Position numbers and translations under genes: made by a program. Under the pieces are notes generated by a model that was given only the letters and a program-made list of their open reading frames with translations, ran no database searches and was not told the DNA's origin. Of a stretch of DNA of 64,000 bases, positions 24,304-35,483 are shown in pieces. The DNA comes from Knufia peltigerae (lineage: Eukaryota > Ascomycota > Eurotiomycetes > Chaetothyriales > Trichomeriaceae): NCBI GenBank assembly GCA_030247855.1, contig JAPDRN010000008.1:124001-188000 (forward strand), given 5' to 3'. Position 1 is the first letter of the stretch; every line of letters begins with the position of its first letter.

Positions 24304-25407
24304 TCAGTTGAAAGCAATCCCACCGTCCACAAGTAGACTCTACAATCACACAACCATCTCGTCAGCTACATATTGTTCCAGCTGCATATCCAGCGATAGA
24401 AAATAAGGAATGAAAAAAACAACGTACCTGACCCGTGACCCAATCCGAGTCCGGCCCTGACAAGAAGCTCACCACGTTGGCGACGTCTTCGGGAACGGAT
24501 ACCCTGCCAAGCGTGGTCATCGAGAGCGCCGTGGCTTCCATGTGGCTCTGATTTTCTTGCTTTGGGGCGCCAACTTCTTCCATTTTGTCCTCAAGAACCT
24601 GTATGTAAAGTTGGTCAGTATTGACTGAGCTGAAATTTTGTTGGAGGAAATGAGTGACGGGGAGGAAATTGACCTTCCACATTGGTGTTCCTACGATCCC
24701 AGGGGCGTAGCAGTTGACCTAGACCGTGATTTAACATAGATCCGTACAAGCCCACCATGGCAGGATACTCACATTGATAGTCTTCTCATGGCCCTTTGAC
24801 AAGGTGCCCAGTTCCACAGCAAAAGTCTGGAAACAGCCAGCTAATCAGCACTCACTTGTACATCCACCTTGTCGTAGATTCTATCTCTCCCAAATTGTCT
24901 CACCTGGACCAACCCCCTTACAGCCCACTTCGAAGCCGTATACGCCGACACAAACGACATAGGCTTGAACGCGGCGATACTCGACGCCGCCACAAGTTTG
25001 CCTCCCTTCTGCTGCTCAACCATCTTCTTCCCCGCAACAGCAAAACAGTTAAACACGCCCGCAACATTCACGTCCAGAATCTGCTGGACATGCTCCTCGG
25101 TCATGTCGAAGATTCCATTCGCGTGCCCCAGGCCCGCGTTCGCCACCATGACCTGCAGTGGTAAGTCCAGCTGCTCCGTCGCCTCGTCGACGAGGGCTTG
25201 GACTTCGGAGCGCTTGGTCACATCTGCGGCGATGCCGAGGGCCCTGCCACCTGAGGCGTCGATCTCGGAGGCCACGGCGTCGATCTGGGCTTGTTTGCTG
25301 GCGACATCGTTGATTATTACGGCAAAGCCATCGCGTGAAAGGCGCATGGCCATTGCTTTGCCTAGGCCTTGCGAGGAGCCCGTTATGATGGCCACCCCTT
25401 TGGTCAT
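24304..25407 (-). CDS. Short-chain dehydrogenase/reductase, diacetyl/butanediol-reductase type
   Basis: Five exons: 25407-24904, 24826-24773, 24718-24674, 24598-24428 and 24339-24304, giving 269 aa. Classical SDR motifs are GSSQGLG (10-16), NAG (90-92), Ser143 and YTASK (Tyr156, Lys160). The segment NCYAPGIVGTPMW after the active site matches the signature of diacetyl reductases and meso-2,3-butanediol dehydrogenases. Asp34 after the second strand suggests NAD(H). A likely reaction is interconversion of a vicinal hydroxyketone or diketone, but the substrate is inferred from one motif. The two very small exons (54 and 45 nt) are needed to keep the frame. The ATG at 25407 sits directly before the Rossmann strand; the long upstream open frame is not protein-like. 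Confidence 0.88.
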
Positions 25408-26305
25408 GGTGGGTATTCTAGGATGTTGCCGGGCTGACTGTCTGGCCTCCTTCAAGCGGGGGGCGGTGGAATAGTTCACTGACGGGGGGGTGTTATACCA
25501 TCCCTCGACGGGGGGCCTTGCTACGACATATACCTGCGGAAATGCTGTGCTCATGACGGAAGGCCATTCATGGGTCAGTGGCATAACCCACCCATCCTAG
25601 AATCAGCGCACCCGGGGCAGCTGATTCCCCATGAGTTCACTCCGAAGAACACTCTAGTCGATTGCCACTTCAATCTCCCAGAGGAGCCAACGTCGTCATC
25701 CACATAGGCACGGTAAAAACATGCCTTCGACATGGCAAGCCAGAGGTCGGGATTTCGGTCGCCAGCGCCGAGATTCCGGGCCAAGACTCTCTGCAAGCTT
25801 AATCGGGAATCTGGTAGAGCCACACCATAAGCCTCCAGCACCCACTGCATCCCGAACCGATCCAACAACAGCTGCGGAGGGTTTTCCGCAGAACCCTTGG
25901 TCGACCTATCAGCCATTGGGCTTGTGAAGCCTGTACGCCCCTCGAAGCATCAGGCCAGCGCATAGACTCGGGCTGGAAAACGGGGACCAATAGCGAAGAG
26001 AGGGGCATCTTCCAGTGGTGTATCTGAGGAAAGCTGGCGACCTCGAAGAGGAATCTCACAAGGCCGCCGCGATTCCGAGGGTTTCCATAGCGATGAATAG
26101 CAGAGGAGAGAGACATAAGAGCGAGGAAGGGACGACAGGCCGCCCGCTGCCTACCGTTGAGAAGGAGCTGTAAGTGTCTGCCGAGCTATAGACTTTCCCA
26201 TCATCCATCTTTCAAGCTCGATAGTCCGCGGCTGAAGCTGGTCAAGACATCCCCAAGTCTACCTGCCAATTCGATTCTACAATCATTTAGCCACACTTGT
26301 TCAGA
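25408..26305. other. Divergent promoter region between SDR2 and BVMO
   Basis: No supported gene. The SDR2 (minus) and BVMO (plus) 5' regions share this 0.9 kb, suggesting possible co-regulation. A C-rich run lies near 25480. Confidence 0.4.
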
Positions 26306-27928
26306 ATGGTGCTCCGCTACTATGACGCCGTAATCGTCGGCGCCGGCATGAGCGGCATCTACCAAGCTCACCGACTGCTCCAACTTGGCTTCACGGTCAA
26401 AGTGCTCGACAACGCCGACGGGCCTGGAGGCACATGGTGGTGGAACCGTTACCCAGGCGCCATGAGCGACACCCACTCCCCTCTATACCGATACTCCTGG
26501 GACAAGGAGGACCTGCAGACATATGCCTGGTCGCACAACTATCTCGACAGCAAAGAATGCCTGGCATACCTGAACCACGTCGTCGACCGGCACGACTTGC
26601 GGCGCTGCATGCAGTTCAACACCCAGGTGCTCTCGATGAAGTGGGACGAAGAGGATTACCTGTGGAGCGTACACACAAGCGACGGGGTCTTCACGGCCCG
26701 CTACGTCGTGTCCGCGCTGGGCCTTCTCAGTCAGCCGAACTGGCCCAGCATCCCAGGCCGCGACAGCTTTCGAGGCGAACTGTATCACACGGCGCGGTGG
26801 CCGGAAACGTACGACTTCGCCAATAAAAAGATCGGCGTCATCGGCAACGGGTCCACGGGCGTACAGCTCATCACGACGATAGCGCCAAAAGTCGGCTCGC
26901 TGCTCTCGTTCCAGAGAACGCCGCAGTACAGCATCCCCGCGATGCGTCGCGCCGTGACCAGCGAGGAGCGCGACGAGGTCAACCGGACGTACGACGAGCT
27001 GTGGAGCCGTGCACGCACGTCCTTCGCCGGCGCGGGCTTCGTCGAGTCCACGGTCAAAGCCTTCGACGTGACCGCGCAGGAGCGAGAGCGCATCTACCAG
27101 GAATGCTGGGACCAAGGTAGCGGGATCCGTTTCCTGCTGGGCGCTTTTGCCGACCTGGCCACCGACGAGGCCGCCAACGAAACCGCCTGCGAGTTCATCC
27201 GGTCCAAGATCGCGCAGATTGTCCGGGACCCCGAGAAGCGGCGCAAGTTGACACCCAAGACGCTGTACAACCGCCGTCCGCTGTGCGACACGGGCTACTA
27301 CGAGGCCTTTAACCGCGAGAATGTCGACATCGTCGATGTCAGAGAGAACCCCATCGCCGAGATCACGGCTACGGGGGCTAGACTGGCCGATGGCACCTTC
27401 CACCCCCTCGACGTGCTGATCTGCGCGACCGGCTTCAACGCCTTCGACGGCGCGTATCGCAAGCTGCACATCGAAGGCCGCAACGGCGTCTCCCTCAACG
27501 AGCAATGGCGCGACGGCCCCACCACGAACATGGGCGTCGCATGCCACGGCTTCCCCAACCTCTTCATGGTGCTGGGCCCGAAATCTCCACTGGCGAACGT
27601 TCCGCCCATGGTCGAGGCGCACGTCGACTTCATCACCGCGGCCATCGAACACGTCGAAGCCTTGCGTCGCCCAGGGACCAAACAGGAGACTGGCCCGGGA
27701 AAGAAAGTTGCCATGCAGTCGACGCAGAAGGGCGACGAAGAGTGGGGCACGCTGTGCGATTCCATCAGCGACAAAATGATTTTCAAGAGCGCGGAGTCGT
27801 ACTTTTACGGCGGCAACGTCGAGGGCAAAGTCCGGTCGACGTTGGTTTTCTTTGGTGGGATGGGTGCATTTGGACAGAAGCTGAGCGAGTCTGCCGATAG
27901 CGGGTTTCCTTCGTTTGAAATTGTCTAA
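26306..27928 (+). CDS. Baeyer-Villiger monooxygenase (cyclohexanone monooxygenase type)
   Basis: Intronless, 540 aa, the normal size for class I flavoprotein BVMOs. It inserts one oxygen atom next to a carbonyl, turning a ketone into an ester or a cyclic ketone into a lactone, using FAD, NADPH and O2. The first Rossmann loop is GAGMSG (12-17). The BVMO signature F-x-G-x3-H-x3-W is exact at Phe155-Gly157-His161-Trp165. The second dinucleotide loop is GNGSTG (180-185), followed by FQRTPQY. Codon use is strongly GC-rich at third positions compared with neighbours, and a 389-codon antisense shadow frame results. It lies next to two SDRs that could supply the ketone and an MFS exporter. The substrate is unknown. 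Confidence 0.94.
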   Translation: MVLRYYDAVIVGAGMSGIYQAHRLLQLGFTVKVLDNADGPGGTWWWNRYPGAMSDTHSPLYRYSWDKEDLQTYAWSHNYLDSKECLAYLNHVVDRHDLRRCMQFNTQVLSMKWDEEDYLWSVHTSDGVFTARYVVSALGLLSQPNWPSIPGRDSFRGELYHTARWPETYDFANKKIGVIGNGSTGVQLITTIAPKVGSLLSFQRTPQYSIPAMRRAVTSEERDEVNRTYDELWSRARTSFAGAGFVESTVKAFDVTAQERERIYQECWDQGSGIRFLLGAFADLATDEAANETACEFIRSKIAQIVRDPEKRRKLTPKTLYNRRPLCDTGYYEAFNRENVDIVDVRENPIAEITATGARLADGTFHPLDVLICATGFNAFDGAYRKLHIEGRNGVSLNEQWRDGPTTNMGVACHGFPNLFMVLGPKSPLANVPPMVEAHVDFITAAIEHVEALRRPGTKQETGPGKKVAMQSTQKGDEEWGTLCDSISDKMIFKSAESYFYGGNVEGKVRSTLVFFGGMGAFGQKLSESADSGFPSFEIV

Positions 27929-28802
27929 ATACCCAGAGTATAGACTTGACTTGACTTGAAGTCATCTAAGGAAGCTCACCGCTCATATCGTCCTATTCCC
28001 GCCCTCGGCTCGGTCGTTATGCTCACTACGTAACACGTAACCTCCCTTCGCCTTTGACCTCCTGACAACGCTCTAGGCGTACTCAGGCGTCTACCCCCGA
28101 TTTCCTGCCTATCTTCCAATTCCTACACGGGTATCCGAGGTTCCTGGTTTCCGAAGTTTTAGAGTTTGTCTGTCGCGTGATGATCAGAACTTCAACGACC
28201 GGTGTAGCGGTGGTCCAAGATACTTGAGGCCTGGTTGCTATCAGCACCAGTCCCCTCGACAGGGCTCGGCATCTGGCCCACCACTTGCGCTTGCTATGTT
28301 TGCCACTTAATTTCCGGGCCCTGCGGAGCATTTGATGCAGTCGACTATCAATTTCTCTCCAAGCCTTTCCCAATAGTAGTCCAGATACTCTGGTTGCATC
28401 GACCAAGGATCAGCTCTCCTTGACTGGAGTCGACGATGGCAACTATTCCAGGCCAGACTCGCTAACCTTACTCGTCACTACGAGATAGTACAAGCAGCTA
28501 CGTCCGGGTATTCTCGTCAGCCGGGCAGGACGCTTGAGGTGGAAAACAATTGGACCTTGGTGAACTCTCTGAACGAGTATCATTTCGTCGACATGGCGGG
28601 GGGACTGGCTTAGATTTCATATCTTGGTTATCTCCCCTCCATGCCGTAGGGAGCCCTCTGCCAAACTTTTACCTAGTAGTAGGCCTACTTGGTAGTCTCC
28701 GAAGAAGTGAAGATTACATAGTATTTCTCTTTGCATAAAACAAGTAGCAGCTCTTCTAATGGAAGAGTCGCCCTAGAGCGACAGAAGCATATGTCGATTA
28801 TG
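27929..28802. other. Convergent intergenic gap
   Basis: It lies between the BVMO stop and the stop of the second regulator. No supported gene. Confidence 0.4.
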
Positions 28803-31172
28803 CTAGAACACCGACCTGGCACTTGGAAGAAAGTTTTGAGGGGCTTGGAACGGCGGAGGCTGGGACCAATGTTGCTCGGCCGTTAAGAGTTGTGGCGATG
28901 CCGCCATCTGTCCGAATCTTGAGGGATCAATAGCTTGGAAAAGGTCCGAGAGTTCCGAACTCAAGATGCTTCCGTTAAAAGTGGCGCAATCGCCCATGAA
29001 GAAACCGGACCCTTCGTAGGCGATGGAACTTCCAGCCACGGCCGTCGCTCCTGTGCTGGGTATCAGACGGGCGGTGTGTAAGTCTACGTCATTGCTGGCG
29101 AGGCCAGACTCGGAACTCTCCTTTAAAGCTCGCTCCTCTCTTGAGTGACCTGAATGGGTCGGGGCCTCCATGTACGGAAGGGGAAGAACACCTGTATCAG
29201 GACCGATCACCTTCAAATGTTTGATCATCTTCCATAGCTTTCTGGCGATGTTGGACTTTGCGGATGCGCCTCCAATAAGATTGAGAGCCATGTGGAACTC
29301 TTCGCGACAGTATTCGTAGAACTGGGCTTTGGCATGATAGACGGCTAGTAAGATCACCGTCAGGGCTGAATACAGGAAGTAGTTGAAGCAGGCCGCATGG
29401 GAGCTGTAGACCGCAGACGTTGTACGCAACCTGTCCAGCAGGTTGATGGTGTCCTTTGCGAGGTCGACAGCGGTTCTCGCACTGCTGGGTGCCGCTATTA
29501 TTGAGGCTGGTGTGAAGAGGAGTGTCCTGTGGATGAGCATGCGTAATTGATTCCTTCGCAGATAGTTGAGAATTCGGAGCCGATTGCGCGCAGGAGAAAG
29601 GCCTTCCAGAACGAGATCCTCGTTACGATCGACTCTCAGTTCCGGCTCGAGGGAATCGTACCACTGCAGCACCTGGTACGTGAGAAAAGCTGTCTCATCA
29701 CTTTTTCCTATTGTCGAGGTCTTCAAGATTTTGTACCCGATCCGTGAATAGGAGATCATGCTTGCAAAGATATCTGAACGCGAATCGTTCTATGAAATAA
29801 AGGTTAGCGCTACCGGAAACAGCCCGGTCATCACGCGACATACCGGCTCTGGAAGGCCAGGGTCGATGTCATCTTCTTGTATGGCGAATGGAAGTCCCGT
29901 GCCAAAACTCCAGCGTCTGTCCAAGCAGTAGATGCTCCAAAAGAGTCGGTTTGCTCTTTCTCGATCTTCTGCACTCGTAAAGGTAGCAAATGGTGGGTCT
30001 CGAAGGTGAAAGCCTTTCTCGAGGGCGATTCTTGCAGCCAGGCCAATCGTCCGCCAAGCGAGGACCTCCTCGTCTCGATAAAACTGGTAGAGGCTCTTAA
30101 GAATCTTGATCAGTAGCGACTCTCTCAATTTGCGTAGGAACGTACCATCAGTGTCAGAATCTCCATGAGAGGAATATCGGCAGCGACACCAGAAGGACGA
30201 TGATCGATTTCGGACTCCAATTCGTCCATCAAGGCTGAGCCGAGAGCATTTGAGCCACGGCTTCCAATCACTAAAGCAATCGCCAGTACCATCTCCAAGT
30301 TGCTAAAAAGTCTGCTTAAGGATTGATCCAGCTTGTAGGGCCGCCAATTTGCAGCCTGATTTGAAGCGCTGACGCTATGGTAGAACCGGGCTGCGAAATG
30401 TCGAAGGCTTTCGATGTCAATAAACGGATAAACCGATCCGCATTCGTCGTCGTAGGTATCGATCAGGCGCATTGCCTCGGCTTGGGAGAGTGAAAGAAGT
30501 GGATGACATGTCACCGCCCTACTAGCCGATGGTGGTGCAGACTTTCCCCATGCATTGCCCATCGCACTGGCGGCCGGAAGTGATGTCGTGGCCGCTGATT
30601 CAAACGACGCCGAGGTCTTTGTCCCATCACTCTCCAGACTCTCGGGATACATTGGCGATTGATTTCCTTGGAAATGCGAGGCTGGTAGCAGCGAAGGGGG
30701 CGGCGATAACAAGGCAGATATAGGGAGAGCTTCTGTTGTGGAACCGTTCGTTGGCAGGGGTTCTCGAGACACGAGTAGGCTGACCTGTTGTTGAAGGATG
30801 CTGAGCTGTGCTCTAAGTTCGTCCATTTCTCTATGTCATATCAGAATGTTGCAACATGCTCGCTGTCAGAAGATCCAACGCACTGAGAGGGCTGTGCTTG
30901 GGTAGGTGGTTTCTTCGTGTATACGCAATCTGTCTCGGAGCGATTGCAGTGGTGGCACGGTGTCTCTCCTGAGCACTTGACCTTTCTGCGTTTGCATTCT
31001 TTGCTGGGATGTGTCAGCGGTCAATAGCAGACAGCGAACACTCGAGAGATGTTACTGACCACGCCCTCGCAGCGTACCGCGAGCGCCGATACTGTAACTT
31101 TGCCGCAGCTCCGTCTCTTCCGATTGATGTGGACTCCTCGAATTCGGGGCTCTGGGTGTTTGAATGGGTCAT
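28803..31172 (-). CDS. Zn2Cys6 transcription factor, second copy
   Basis: Five exons: 31172-31060, 31003-30884, 30830-30146, 30095-29844 and 29789-28803, giving 718 aa. The zinc cluster is split by the first intron between the first Cys codon bases and the rest. When joined it reads Cys38, Cys41, Cys48, Cys54, Cys57 and Cys64 with exact Gal4-type spacing and CKRRKVKC. A heptad-type coiled coil follows at about 79-100 (MDELRAQLSILQQQ), as in dimeric Gal4-like factors. The middle homology region includes DEEVLAWRTIGLAARIALEKG and LFWSIYCLDRRWSFGTGLPF, which is highly typical. It is nuclear and presumably the regulator of the adjacent BVMO/SDR/MFS genes, by position only. Confidence 0.92.
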
Positions 31173-33933
31173 TGTTGAATCTGGCGGACCAAATAATGAA
31201 GATGCTTAAGGCGCTGTCCCTACGGAGTAGATGTTAGTACTTTGGAGCTTGCCAGCCACCAGAGAAAGGCGCGGAAATGGCTCCAGATGCACCGGTCAGC
31301 CTCGACCAAATACCTGCAATTGCTAAGCCAAGACAAGGTAAATAAGAGGGGATCCCATGGGGGATGTGCCGAGGTGAGGCGGGGATCTGGGCCGTCCTGT
31401 TCGCGGTCCATCAGTCTGGAGTGAGAATGCGGAATTTTCTCCGATGCTAACTTTCACTTTCTAAAGGCACAGAGATGTATTTGTTTATCGATCAGCTGGA
31501 TCGTTTCATTAAAGCCATCTCTTTTGCTTATGTGCCATGCTGTCCCACACGATTGCAATATTTCCATCTGCTTTTGCTTATTTCTCCTCCTCGTAGGTGC
31601 AAGTCGGTCTGCGATGGCGTGGTGGGAGAATCGAGTGAGGTTCGAAGAGTCAACAGTGGTTTTTAAAGAATGTTGTTGATCAGAATTGAGGTTGCTTGTC
31701 CCATGAACAGAGCACTAGAAATAGTTAGGTTTTGATAACGAAAATCACTCTTTGAGCAATGAGATGAAAGAGGTCTCTTGAACAGGAGTAGACGGGGAGC
31801 ACCTGGTGCACTTAGGGCGTGGCGCGTCTGGTAATAGTGTCACTGTTTAAAGACTGAATGAATCTACAGCTGGATAGAGTCGAAGAATAAGTTTTCTTGA
31901 TTGGTTCAGGCCTATCACTACCTTATTACTACCTCCTTTAAAACTACTATTAATTATCTAAGATATCTAAACGTCTTTTTTTTGTGTCCTCAATCTTCCC
32001 TCTATAAATAATTTAATTGACTGATTATCCAAAGAACTTCCCCATCAAATCCATCCTAGGAGCATAAAACGCATCCTTTTGTCCAAGGACGCTCAGCAAC
32101 GTCAATGCCGCAATCAAAGGATTAATCTCTCTTGATTCGACCGCCAATACGCCGCCGCCCTCGAATCTTCCACTCATGCTAGTATACCTGGCGATTTTAG
32201 ACCTTTTCCCCGCGACCGCCTTGTACAGGGGACAGCCTTCCAGTAGTTTGGTCGCGAGGACGTCCAAAGATAGTCGACGCAGTCTTTCACAAAGCTTTAG
32301 GCCGGATTTCTGATTTCCACCGGCTTGACCGTGATGTCGTGAACTCAAAGATACTCCTGGCAAGTAGAGACTCTTTCCTGGACTGCGCTGCAATGCTCTC
32401 AGTGTTGCTTCGATCTCTGTTGAGGTCCTCGTCCACTCGTAACCTTAGACTGTGGCAGCTTAGTGCTCGACCCTCGTACAGATCAATTCTCGCAAAACTT
32501 GTATGCCTGTGTAGATATAGATAACTACCAGTCAGAGCACCCTTGCCAGCACCCTCTGCTCTTCAATGCAAAAATGAGGTGAGTAAATACTATCTGCCAA
32601 GCATAGATGAGGTATTCGGTTTGTTGTTGGTGAACCCTCATCAAACGCCCAAAGTTCACTGAGCGCAATGTGTTAGCTGACATAGAAGAGATACTGAATG
32701 ATCCTTAAGGACCCCGAGTGGCCTAGCGCCTGCGAGGACTAAAGACCTCACCTCTACGTCCAATCCTAATGTCAAAAGCACCCAGTGGTCCTCCTCCAAG
32801 CTCGAAAAAGGAAGTTGGCGACCGCCCTCCCCTACGCAAGAAATGCCCTTGGTAGCTCAATTCGAGTCACTTTTGAGTCTTGAAAAGACTCTATCAGTAA
32901 CGCTGTCGCCACGACAAAGAAGAGTAGCAATAACAATAGCAATAGTAACGATAACATCATCAACCGCCGCCGCCATCATCATTACTCCTGCCTATCCGCC
33001 TCGCAACTCCTATTGAAAAGGCATCCCCCTCTGACACAACTCCTCCTACCACCTTGGCGAGGGCCGTCCTCACCCCCCAAGAAACGTCTCTGTACAGCCA
33101 GCGATGACGTCGGCGCCACCCGGGGCGCGCAGGCGTAATTTTTTTTAAGTCCTCTTGAGGCAATCGCAATAGAGTGTGAGAAGTCCACGGATAAGTGGTA
33201 TATCCCTGCAAGCAAGAAACAAAATAATATTGAAAGGAGCCAAAAGAAAATGCTGTGGGAACAATCTGGGTTCTGTATATAGCAAAACGAATCATCTCTA
33301 TTACCAATCATGATTAAATTATACATCCAAATTTCAAAAGCGAGGTACTAGGATCTCTTCATTTGGCTTAGTAAATCATTGACATCATGATCTCAGATGT
33401 AAATTACCGGCGAGGATTGCTGCGAGTCTCGATGCATAACCTCCAAGCAGTTTCCTTCTACACGGACTTGGCGTGAAAGTTCACAGCAGTCTCATTCTCG
33501 ACAATAATTGATATTGAAACGAGCTGAGACGTCACAACCTCGACAATGGTGGCCGGATATCTGTGGGGAAGCACAAGGTGCACTCAGGGCGTGTCACACA
33601 ACTCTTCTAGAAGCACAGAACTCCTTGCACGTAGAGACTCTTTCACGGCTCACGCTATGACACTCGCAACTCTTCTGTGATCTCTCTATCGACGGTCCTC
33701 TTTCGCCAGTAACCTCTCGTTGACATTCGCAGCTTGGTCGCCCCTGTCTTTATCTCTACAACATCATACGTATGATTCTATCTCATTAGATGAACAACAA
33801 AGTGCGAAGCCCTACACATCAACCATTCTGCTCCCTTCATAACCGCCAAAGACGTCAGAAGTGAGTCTTGAACAAAACACGATCTTTAATCTTCTGCGAG
33901 CAGCGTTGTCTAGTCTTGAATAATCAAGTCATT
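31173..33933. other. Repeat-rich gap with diverged duplication
   Basis: Segments near 31794-31833 and 32346-32480 resemble 33564-33600 and 33612-33740 in the same order, so an old direct duplication is likely, with about 510 bp of extra AT-rich sequence (31834-32345) in the first copy. A 122-codon minus-strand frame (32393-32025) partly overlaps the duplicated segment. It is intact only in this copy and not recognisable, so I do not call it a gene. A low-complexity CAATAR/CATCATC tract occurs at about 32925-32985. Confidence 0.4.
31794..33740 (+). repeat. Two diverged direct copies (31794-32480 interrupted; 33564-33740)
   Basis: Shared words include GGTGCACT..AGGGCGTG and GTAGAGACTCTTTC, and the minus strand has GGTTAC..TGG..GAGGACC in both. 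Similarity by eye is about 60-70 percent with small indels. In both copies a GTGAGT donor-like word follows some 200 bp downstream, so these may be duplicated 5' regions of a gene. Confidence 0.4.
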
Positions 33934-34278
33934 ATGGCAAATGATACGGAACAAAAAGACAAGGAAAACATTAAGCCATTCGAAATTGCAACTGAGTGTG
34001 GTGATGTTCTCAGAAGGATCGTTGATAACAAGCAACATTCTCTCTTTTTCTTGGATCGGATCGTATTCGAAACAAATGATCCAGGATTAGAAGTAGGAGT
34101 CCATAATTCTCGAGAATGAAACCAGGGACAGCTCCACGTTCCAGGGTCAGAGCTCGCTCGAGCATTGGCTTTGATTTCGCTAGACCAGGACTGGGCATCT
34201 CTTTCGACGTGGAAGCGGCATGTTAGAGTGAGGGTTGAATGTTGGGAAATAATTTTTGTATGGAAGGACAATAAATAA
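33934..34278 (+). pseudogene. Small hypothetical gene with one in-frame TGA
   Basis: From ATG 33934 a 61-codon frame (MANDTEQKDKENIKPFE...) ends at TGA 34117-34119. The very same frame then stays open for 52 more codons to TAA 34276-34278, with protein-like content (LDQDWASLSTWKRHVRVRVECW). Either a Trp/Arg codon has become TGA, making it a recent pseudogene, or the TGA is read through, or the 61-aa product is genuine. A possible 5' UTR intron precedes it (GTGAGT at 33861 to CAG at about 33903). The family is unknown. Confidence 0.4.
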
Positions 34279-34577
34279 GTCTTGATCCAAGTATTTGTGA
34301 TAGCGACATGATCAGTATGAAATCAGATACGAACAGACTTGTAGGTAGTCGACGGCGTTTCAAAAAGAGGTCTCGGGGTCAAGGCTCAAAAACGCAGCCG
34401 CCGAAGGTGTTGTTGCAACCATCACGACAACGTTAAAGTGCGACGAAGGCGACGTCACTTTCACTCCCACTTTTCCACCTTTTGCGCAGGCTCTGCCTTT
34501 TTGTACTTCTTCATCCATCTCAGTCACCCTTCCCAAGAACCACACTCCTCACACTTTCTGATCAGTATACACGAACA
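34279..34577. other. Promoter region of the FAS1 gene
   Basis: Just under 300 bp without a gene. The last 80 bp are C/T-rich, typical of highly expressed fungal leaders. Confidence 0.35.
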
Positions 34578-35252
34578 ATGCGGCGCACGATCCTCATAGC
34601 CAGTTTCTTCTCGTCACTCACCCTATCCGCCGCCATCTCTCCATTCAACCTCTTCCGCGACCTCCAAGACCTCCAAACCCAAGATCATCAGGTCCAAGTC
34701 TCACCACAACAACAACAAATCCCAATGAACCCAGGGCCCTTTCAGCCGCCAGAGGATCCTCCCTCCACAGGCGATAGTGGCGACCCGAGCGACTCTACGC
34801 TATCCATCTCCGACATCCTCCCTCAAACCCGCAAGATCAACATCTTTGCCTCCCTCACCCGCGACATCTCCTCAGTGACGGGACGGCTGGAGTCGACCAA
34901 ACCTTCGGACAACACGACCCTCCTCGCCCCGCTCAACAGCGCCATGCAGGCCTTGCCGCGGAAACCGTGGGAGGACCGACCCGGCGACGACTCCGGCGTC
35001 AGCGCAGCCCGGAACGAGGACAAGGCCGCTCAGAACCTGGCGCGGTTCGTGGAAGAGCACGTCGTGCCGACGAGCCCGTGGAAGGAGGGCCATGCCAACA
35101 AGATCAAGACCCTGGGCGGGCAGGAATTGTGGTGGGAGCAACAAGACGGTCATAAGGTCATCATGCCCGGACGTCTCGAGGTCGACGGTGTCGTCGGACG
35201 GGTAGGCAACGGTGAGATTTGGGCCGTCAAGGGCGTTGTCAATTATGCTTGA
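34578..35252 (+). CDS. Secreted FAS1 (fasciclin-like) domain protein
   Basis: Intronless, 224 aa. Residues 1-19 form a signal peptide ending LSAA. A Gln/Pro/Asp-rich linker (about 30-75) leads into one FAS1 domain (about 76-222). Its H1-like box reads TTLLAPLNSAMQ at about 114-125, and its C-terminal box reads VIMPGRLEVDGVVG...GEIWAVKGVV. FAS1 domains mediate adhesion or wall and vacuolar-surface interactions; the exact role of the fungal single-domain members is unclear. The domain is disrupted by a polar insert (KPWEDRPGDDSG). The ATG at 34578 is chosen because it starts the signal peptide. It is convergent with ALG6, 231 bp apart. Confidence 0.85.
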   Translation: MRRTILIASFFSSLTLSAAISPFNLFRDLQDLQTQDHQVQVSPQQQQIPMNPGPFQPPEDPPSTGDSGDPSDSTLSISDILPQTRKINIFASLTRDISSVTGRLESTKPSDNTTLLAPLNSAMQALPRKPWEDRPGDDSGVSAARNEDKAAQNLARFVEEHVVPTSPWKEGHANKIKTLGGQELWWEQQDGHKVIMPGRLEVDGVVGRVGNGEIWAVKGVVNYA

Positions 35253-35483
35253 GACGAGACAAGACAAGAAACCCCGACGAAGGTATATATGTACTATGTA
35301 CAATGTGACGAGATGTGATGATTGAAATGAATTGGAACCGGGGACCAGAAAGAATGGAGGCTATATGATGACTAGGACAAGGATTATGAATTGAACTTTT
35401 TCGTGCTTCTATGTACAAATTTAAAAGATTAACTACTCCAAAACATAACCTTCCACTTCAAACAAGTCTCTGGTTTCCCTTTC

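Noticed and set aside
26483..27652. 389-codon open frame antisense to the BVMO gene
   Set aside because: Composition (Asp/Arg/Val/Gly repeats) is that of a shadow of a GC-rich third-position gene; the sense frame has all catalytic motifs.
32960..33326. Two overlapping 114-115-codon minus frames
   Set aside because: They end in low-complexity sequence, compete with each other and resemble no protein.
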